The position numbers and the translations under genes were made by a program. This document shows positions 59,542 to 64,000 of a stretch of DNA of 64,000 bases, in pieces (positions within the stretch are counted from its first letter, which is position 1; each line of letters starts with the position of its first letter). This stretch comes from Huiozyma naganishii CBS 8797 (Eukaryota; Ascomycota; Saccharomycetes; Saccharomycetales; Saccharomycetaceae): the NCBI RefSeq assembly GCF_000348985.1, contig NC_035923.1, positions 248,001 to 312,000 of the forward strand, written 5' to 3'. The notes below the pieces were generated by a model, which was not told the DNA's origin, did no database searches, and worked only from the letters and a program-made list of their open reading frames with translations.

Positions 59542-61860
59542 ATGGGTATTGGTGGACTGCAATTACAACAGCAAAGACAGAAATCGATGATCACCGCCGA
59601 ATTTCAAAATACCGGAGATACACTAGGTGTTAAAGACAGGTTTGTTCCGTCCGATGTGGATAACCCACCTTCAAACATTCCCTTGCACAGCTTGGAAAAC
59701 AGATATTTCATGATAAAGGAACTCGGGAATGGCTCATTCGGAACAGTTAGCTTATCAAAGGCATTGGTTGACTTGGACAGTTTACCACAGAAAAAAACGT
59801 ATGACAGGACTTTACTGCATCAACGGAATAAGAAGAACGACAATCACATGTCCAAAATGCAGAACATAGTAGCAATAAAGACTATGTTGGCAAGGTTGGA
59901 TACATTGCACTATTACAAACGTGTCAGAGAGGTCAAGTTTATTTTGAAGATGCCCTCGAGTAAATATCTGATCCAAATATTTGAGATTTTTGTCGATGAC
60001 ATCGAATTTCAACTGCACATCGTCATGGAGTACATGGAACAGAATTTGTACCAAATGATGAGACACAGAAGGCGCAGAGTGTTTTCTTATCCATCGTTGA
60101 AATCCATACTGGCTCAAATATTGGCTGGCATTAAACATATCCATCGCCACAATTTTTTCCACAGAGACATAAAACCAGAGAATATCTTGATTTCACCGAG
60201 TTCCATATATTTCGATAAGTCTGTTGTGGAGAATGGGGAGTACACAGATAACTACGTTGTCAAATTGGCAGATTTTGGCTTGGCTAGAGAGGTCTCGAAC
60301 AAAAACACGTATACCGCATACGTGTCGACTAGGTGGTACAGGTCTCCAGAGATATTGCTCCGCAATGGCTACTACTCCAGACCCCTGGATATTTGGGCCT
60401 TTGGTTGTGTTGCCTTGGAGGCAACGACATTTAAACCGCTGTTCCCTGGTTCAGATGAGCTAGATCAAATATGGAAGATCTTGGAGGTTCTTGGGACCCC
60501 GCACCCTGTTTTGGAGTCCACACAAACACACTATATCCCCAATGGTGGGTTTTGGGAAGATTCTGTCAAGTTGGCAGAGCGGTTGAAATTGAGATTTCCC
60601 TACGTGGAGGGAGTCTCGATCAAAGCTATCCTTTCTAACCCGCAATTGTCAGACTTGACTAAAATGATAGAATGTTGTCTCAAGTGGGATCCAAATAAGA
60701 GAGCTACTGCTGAAGATTTATCGCGGATGAAATTTTTTGAAGGCACTGTGGTGCAAGAGGATAGCACATTGCTTTACAATAATAGCATGGGCATTACAAA
60801 TACCGAGCAAGCAATGATTTTTGCTGGCATCCCCGCAAATGGGGACTCATACACTAATAAACCGCTCATTTTTACCGAGTCCAGTAATAAGATTGGTATT
60901 GTTAACAACTGTAACGAAAATAGTGCTACCGAAAATTACACTTTTGGCAATCGCAACAATGCTGCAATAAAGAAGACCGTACTTGAAGATAAGAGCAGCA
61001 TGTACAAGCCAATGGAGCAGAAAGTCACCATCAATGAGTTTCTCAATGATTACAATGGGGACATCAAGGGTCACGGCAATGTACATTCTGCAGAGAATAC
61101 TTTAAGAGTCAATGAAATAGAGATGGAGGAGAATGAGTTTATTGAGGACACAAATGATGATGCGGATACAAGTTCATCCTACCAAGCTGAATGTGACCTG
61201 TCCAATGAGATTGAGCGGAGTTTGGATTTTTTCCCGATACCAAAGGAGGTACCAGAATCTATCAACCAAGCTGGTTCTACAACGTATGAAAATGACCCTC
61301 ATGCCTGCAATGTGAAGAAACTGTCGGAGAACATTGACGTTGTCAACAGAGACGACTCTGCATTTTTTGAGCAATGTTTCTATGAGACTCCAGAATTGAT
61401 GGGCGATGGGTTCTTTGATACTGGTAGAGAAAGGAAGGACTACACTTGCAATACTGGACCCACTGGGGGGCAAAGACATATCTCTGAATCGGATCAAGAA
61501 ATGATGGAGTACCCACTTTCCGCTAACCAAGGTATCACTGAGGGCAATGGTGTCAATGACGAAGCTTCTCGGGACAACTACCATTACTACCATACACCTT
61601 GTGGTAGTCATTTAGACCACCACCATCAATGTGGGGATACCAAGCAAGCTGGTTCTGCCACCAATTACGACAAAGTACACAGTTCTATTGATTCGATCCA
61701 CGATTTTACGCCGAGGATATTCTTACCGCCCAATGTTCAATGTACTGTTCCCACACATGGATCAAGTATTTTCCAACGAGAACAAGTGCAGCAAGGGTAC
61801 AATAACAAGATGAACCGTTCACAAGACATAAGCCAATATTTCAGCAACGTGACGTTTTAG
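59542..61860 (+). CDS. IME2: Ime2 meiosis-specific CDK-like kinase
   Basis: Ime2 drives entry into meiosis and later steps, for example by promoting Sic1 destruction and NDT80 expression. The 772-residue protein (S. cerevisiae 645) has its kinase domain at about residues 53-400: GNGSFGTVSL, VAIKTM, HRDIKPENIL, DFGLA and the T-A-Y activation motif in TAYVSTRWYRSPE. The C-terminal region is longer than in S. cerevisiae, acidic, asparagine-rich and histidine-rich near residue 690. It ends in conserved FSNVTF. The ATG at 59542 follows a GTG-started in-frame extension that is not needed. Confidence 0.96.
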   Translation: MGIGGLQLQQQRQKSMITAEFQNTGDTLGVKDRFVPSDVDNPPSNIPLHSLENRYFMIKELGNGSFGTVSLSKALVDLDSLPQKKTYDRTLLHQRNKKNDNHMSKMQNIVAIKTMLARLDTLHYYKRVREVKFILKMPSSKYLIQIFEIFVDDIEFQLHIVMEYMEQNLYQMMRHRRRRVFSYPSLKSILAQILAGIKHIHRHNFFHRDIKPENILISPSSIYFDKSVVENGEYTDNYVVKLADFGLAREVSNKNTYTAYVSTRWYRSPEILLRNGYYSRPLDIWAFGCVALEATTFKPLFPGSDELDQIWKILEVLGTPHPVLESTQTHYIPNGGFWEDSVKLAERLKLRFPYVEGVSIKAILSNPQLSDLTKMIECCLKWDPNKRATAEDLSRMKFFEGTVVQEDSTLLYNNSMGITNTEQAMIFAGIPANGDSYTNKPLIFTESSNKIGIVNNCNENSATENYTFGNRNNAAIKKTVLEDKSSMYKPMEQKVTINEFLNDYNGDIKGHGNVHSAENTLRVNEIEMEENEFIEDTNDDADTSSSYQAECDLSNEIERSLDFFPIPKEVPESINQAGSTTYENDPHACNVKKLSENIDVVNRDDSAFFEQCFYETPELMGDGFFDTGRERKDYTCNTGPTGGQRHISESDQEMMEYPLSANQGITEGNGVNDEASRDNYHYYHTPCGSHLDHHHQCGDTKQAGSATNYDKVHSSIDSIHDFTPRIFLPPNVQCTVPTHGSSIFQREQVQQGYNNKMNRSQDISQYFSNVTF

Positions 61861-62642
61861 ACGTTTTGTACTCCCAATGCAGAGTCCTACATCCTCACTA
61901 TCTAGCTAATCTTAGAGGTATATACACGTGTATAACTCCAACGCTATTAGCACCTGCATACGACAAGAAGTAAGCAAGATCCAGAACTGACCAAAATATT
62001 TAATAACTTGCCGCCAAGAACACAAAGGATTGCTCATTTGTGAATTTTAGTTGATTGACTAAACGTTAAAGAAAATATCTGTGAACTGAACCACCGTCAA
62101 TCAGCACCCACACACCCGCACTTGCCAAAGACGAAGATCTGCGGCACAGGATCACGTGTTTTTCTCCAAAAATACAAAAAGTTTAAACCTCGTGCACCCG
62201 TTTCTGTGTCGTTCTTCCCATTTTGATTTCCACCGCTTCTTTGGGAGCAGGAACGAAACGCGATAAACGACCCTGTGGAACGACCCTCAAAGAGAGGGGG
62301 AGCTTAACGCCGCGAACGCAGATTTCACCGACACGGTCCCGTTGTGAGCGCCTCGTTCCTCTGCTCACCAAGAAACGAGTGCACAGCGTCGCCGCTCAAC
62401 AAGAGGCCGGATCCGTACAACACCGCCGTATGAGTGACACCAAACGACCGGAAGCCCAAAAAAAGGGCATGCCCTCTTTCTGGCTCGACTTAAACGACTC
62501 AACCTCGCCGCCCCAGTAGCAGTATCCGTCTCCAGTGTGCGCTGTCACAAACGCAGGTTCGGCCCGCCGTTTGTGAGAGGCGGTGCGCGCGGGTAACACC
62601 GCATTTTGCAACCGACGGGTGATATCGCAGGACTGCGACACA

Positions 62643-62661
62643 CGCGCAGAAACAGCCGCAG
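62643..62661 (-). promoter_or_regulatory. Copy 4 of the CTGCGGSNGTTTCTGYGCG motif
   Basis: On the minus strand it reads CTGCGGCTGTTTCTGCGCG, 189 bases before the SET4 ATG. Similarity to copy 1 continues for a few bases (TGTGTC after a short insert). Function unknown. Confidence 0.6.
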
Positions 62662-62696
62662 GGAACTCACGTGTTACGCCGTTCTCGCTTCTTTTC

Positions 62697-62716
62697 NNNN
62701 NNNNNNNNNNNNNNNN
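62697..62716. other. Assembly gap, 20 N
   Basis: Twenty unresolved bases lie directly left of an AT-rich inverted repeat. The true length may differ from 20. Confidence 0.99.
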
Positions 62717-62717
62717 G

Positions 62718-62764
62718 TATATATATAGTATATAACCTAACTATATATATATACTATATATATA
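62718..62764. repeat. Perfect 17-base AT inverted repeat next to the gap
   Basis: The arms at 62718-62734 and 62748-62764 are perfect reverse complements (TATATATATAGTATATA) around a 13-base spacer, within a longer TA run reaching 62776. It can form a hairpin or cruciform, which would explain the neighbouring gap. Confidence 0.9.
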
Positions 62765-62849
62765 TATATATATATAGTGTGAGAGGGTTGCGTGGTTGAC
62801 GTGCATTGCGGTGGGAATAGTCTTTGAGATGGGGGTTTCGTAACAGGGC

Positions 62850-64000
62850 ATGTCTGGTTCGCGCGCTGGAGAGACGCAGGTGAAACTGCTAGAGGTGCGG
62901 GAACAGATTCAGCAGCAGCTGTCACAGGCTATGCGGGATAGCAGTTTGTTCAACCCGCTGATTTCGCCCGGTCCTGCGTCGATCACGCTGTTGCAGGAGA
63001 ATAATGGGTCCGATTCTGCTGCGGGGGTGTCCCTGGACTCGGGGGATGCAACGCCGCGGATGGCGGGTTCTACATTTGCCAGTGCGAGTGTCACGCCGCC
63101 CAGTGGTGAGACGCGGGACGCTGCTGGTGCGACAGAGTGTTGCAAGAGAGGGCTTGTCGCTGCGGCGGCACTGTCCCTAGCGGTGACAAGACCCCTGCCG
63201 CACAAGAGGAACTCAGTGGGGGGTGTTGGTGGTGCCACTGCAGTGGTGCCCAAGAGGTCGAACGAGCTGGCGTGTTGCTGCGGTATCTCCGGTACGATAC
63301 ACGCTCTCGATATGAGTGACCTTGTGCAGTGCAACCACTGCCACAGGTGGCAGCACATCGCGTGCTACGGGCTGAAGAGCAAATTGGAGATTTTACCGAT
63401 CAAATTTTACTGTAACGTGTGTCAACCGGGGCTTGCGGCAAAGAATTATAAAGTGGCCAAGAAACTGGGGGCAAAGAAACGTGGGAAATCACTCGTGGGG
63501 ACTGTACCCTTGGGCCAGACGGCTTTGCAAAGTCACTCTCCGAAACAACAACTCCACAGGTCAGACTCTGTCACTACAACTGTCTCGGACTCAAGGACTT
63601 CGTCTCCAAAGAACTTAAACTTACCTATATTCCATCAAACACAACAAATGCAATCGCCGCAACGAAAACACAGCGGCGACCATACACCGGCAGAGGAACT
63701 TGATGATAACAACGACTACGAGGACAAGTACGTCAAAATGTTTATTCAAGACCATGCAGACGACGATTGGGTTCTCCCGCTAAGGGAGAAACCACCCGTG
63801 GTACCACAAGATGAAATCTTGGAGACTCGAGGTGCACAGAGCGGTGTCTACGCGAAACGCGCGTTCAAGAGGGACGAGTTCATCTCACAGATCGCGGGTC
63901 TCGTTGACTTCCAAAAAAAATACATCGTTAACCCAGATAACCAGTACCGTATCTGGGGCACAGCACAGCCGAAAGTGTTCTTCCACCCTCATTGGCCAGT
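62850..64000 (+). CDS. SET4: Set3/Set4-type PHD-SET protein, 3' end cut by the window
   Basis: The ATG at 62850 opens a frame of 383 codons with no stop before the window edge. An Ala/Ser/Gly-rich N-terminus leads to a PHD finger at about residues 142-190 (CCCGISG, CNHCHRWQHIACYG and YCNVCQPG supply the C4HC3 ligands). A disordered S/Q/T-rich linker follows. The start of a SET domain appears at about residue 326 (GVYAKRAFKRDEFISQIAG). Set3 and Set4 are a duplicated pair. Set3 scaffolds a histone deacetylase complex, and Set4 acts under stress and in subtelomeric silencing. Position next to IME2 matches SET4 (YJL105W), but the protein seen does not settle which paralogue it is. Confidence 0.88.
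   Translation, partial: MSGSRAGETQVKLLEVREQIQQQLSQAMRDSSLFNPLISPGPASITLLQENNGSDSAAGVSLDSGDATPRMAGSTFASASVTPPSGETRDAAGATECCKRGLVAAAALSLAVTRPLPHKRNSVGGVGGATAVVPKRSNELACCCGISGTIHALDMSDLVQCNHCHRWQHIACYGLKSKLEILPIKFYCNVCQPGLAAKNYKVAKKLGAKKRGKSLVGTVPLGQTALQSHSPKQQLHRSDSVTTTVSDSRTSSPKNLNLPIFHQTQQMQSPQRKHSGDHTPAEELDDNNDYEDKYVKMFIQDHADDDWVLPLREKPPVVPQDEILETRGAQSGVYAKRAFKRDEFISQIAGLVDFQKKYIVNPDNQYRIWGTAQPKVFFHPHWP

Larger units (their letters stand above)
61861..62849. other. IME2-SET4 intergenic region with assembly gap
   Basis: The 989 bases include CACGTG cores at 61925-61930, 62153-62158 and 62668-62673, and a Reb1-like CGGGTAA at 62590-62596. They also hold one minus-strand copy of the 19-base motif at 62643-62661, a 20-base N gap and an AT-rich inverted repeat. 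The central part is G+C-rich. No coding region is supported. Confidence 0.6.

Noticed and set aside
62151..62240. Centromere candidate from ATCACGTG (a perfect CDEI match)
   Set aside because: The following bases are not an 80-base stretch of almost pure AT and no CDEIII-like TTTCCGAA follows. It is probably a Cbf1-type promoter site.

Overview
The window is nuclear DNA of a budding yeast of the Saccharomycetaceae. The genes are compact and mostly intronless, the code is standard, and almost every gene can be matched to a Saccharomyces cerevisiae gene by sequence and by order. Two of the three introns expected from S. cerevisiae are present, both in SUS1. Two features point to a post-whole-genome-duplication species: genes that S. 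cerevisiae keeps on chromosome II are interleaved with genes it keeps on chromosome XVI (SPE3, ISA2), and neighbours such as OPY1, CYC8 and CCT7 are missing from their expected places. The G+C-rich codon use of many genes is high for that group and would fit a Kazachstania (Huiozyma) naganishii-like genome. This species guess is an inference, not a database result.

Positions 1-41.6 kb follow S. cerevisiae YBR130C to YBR104W. The order is SHE3 (5' end cut by the window), ATG14, VMA2, TPS1, PTC4, TFC1, MRPL36, GRS1, CBP6, MUD1, TEF2, TKL2, LYS2, RAD16, SUS1, YSA1, SPE3, ALG1, CMD1, AIM3, IML3, ISA2, SND3, NUC1, VID24, YMC2. SPE3 and ISA2 belong to the duplicated sister block. NUC1 is an isolated arrival from elsewhere.

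At about 41.6-42.1 kb the order switches to S. cerevisiae YJL117W-YJL105W: PHO86, NCA3, ASF1, MDV1, GZF3, UTP10, PRM10, IME2 and a SET3/SET4-type PHD-SET gene that runs off the right edge. A 20-base run of N at 62697-62716 is an assembly gap beside a perfect AT-rich inverted repeat.

The genes are mostly housekeeping: translation (GRS1, TEF2, MRPL36), ribosome assembly (UTP10), Pol III transcription (TFC1), vacuolar acidification (VMA2), trehalose, lysine and spermidine synthesis (TPS1, LYS2, SPE3), mitochondrial upkeep (CBP6, ISA2, NUC1, YMC2, MDV1), chromatin (ASF1, SUS1, SET4) and meiosis (IME2). Several promoters keep recognisable control sites: Lys14 and Gcn4 sites at LYS2, URS1 at IME2, PAC and RRPE at UTP10, MCB at ASF1.

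The most unusual signals are: (1) a 19-base motif, CTGCGGSNGTTTCTGYGCG, recurring in three G+C-rich promoter regions; (2) tandem ACG-ACG-TTG non-AUG start candidates ahead of GRS1; (3) a 38-base coding overlap between convergent IML3 and ISA2; (4) a three-exon SUS1 with a lopsided second intron; and (5) a single intact PRM10 reading frame where S. cerevisiae has two genes.
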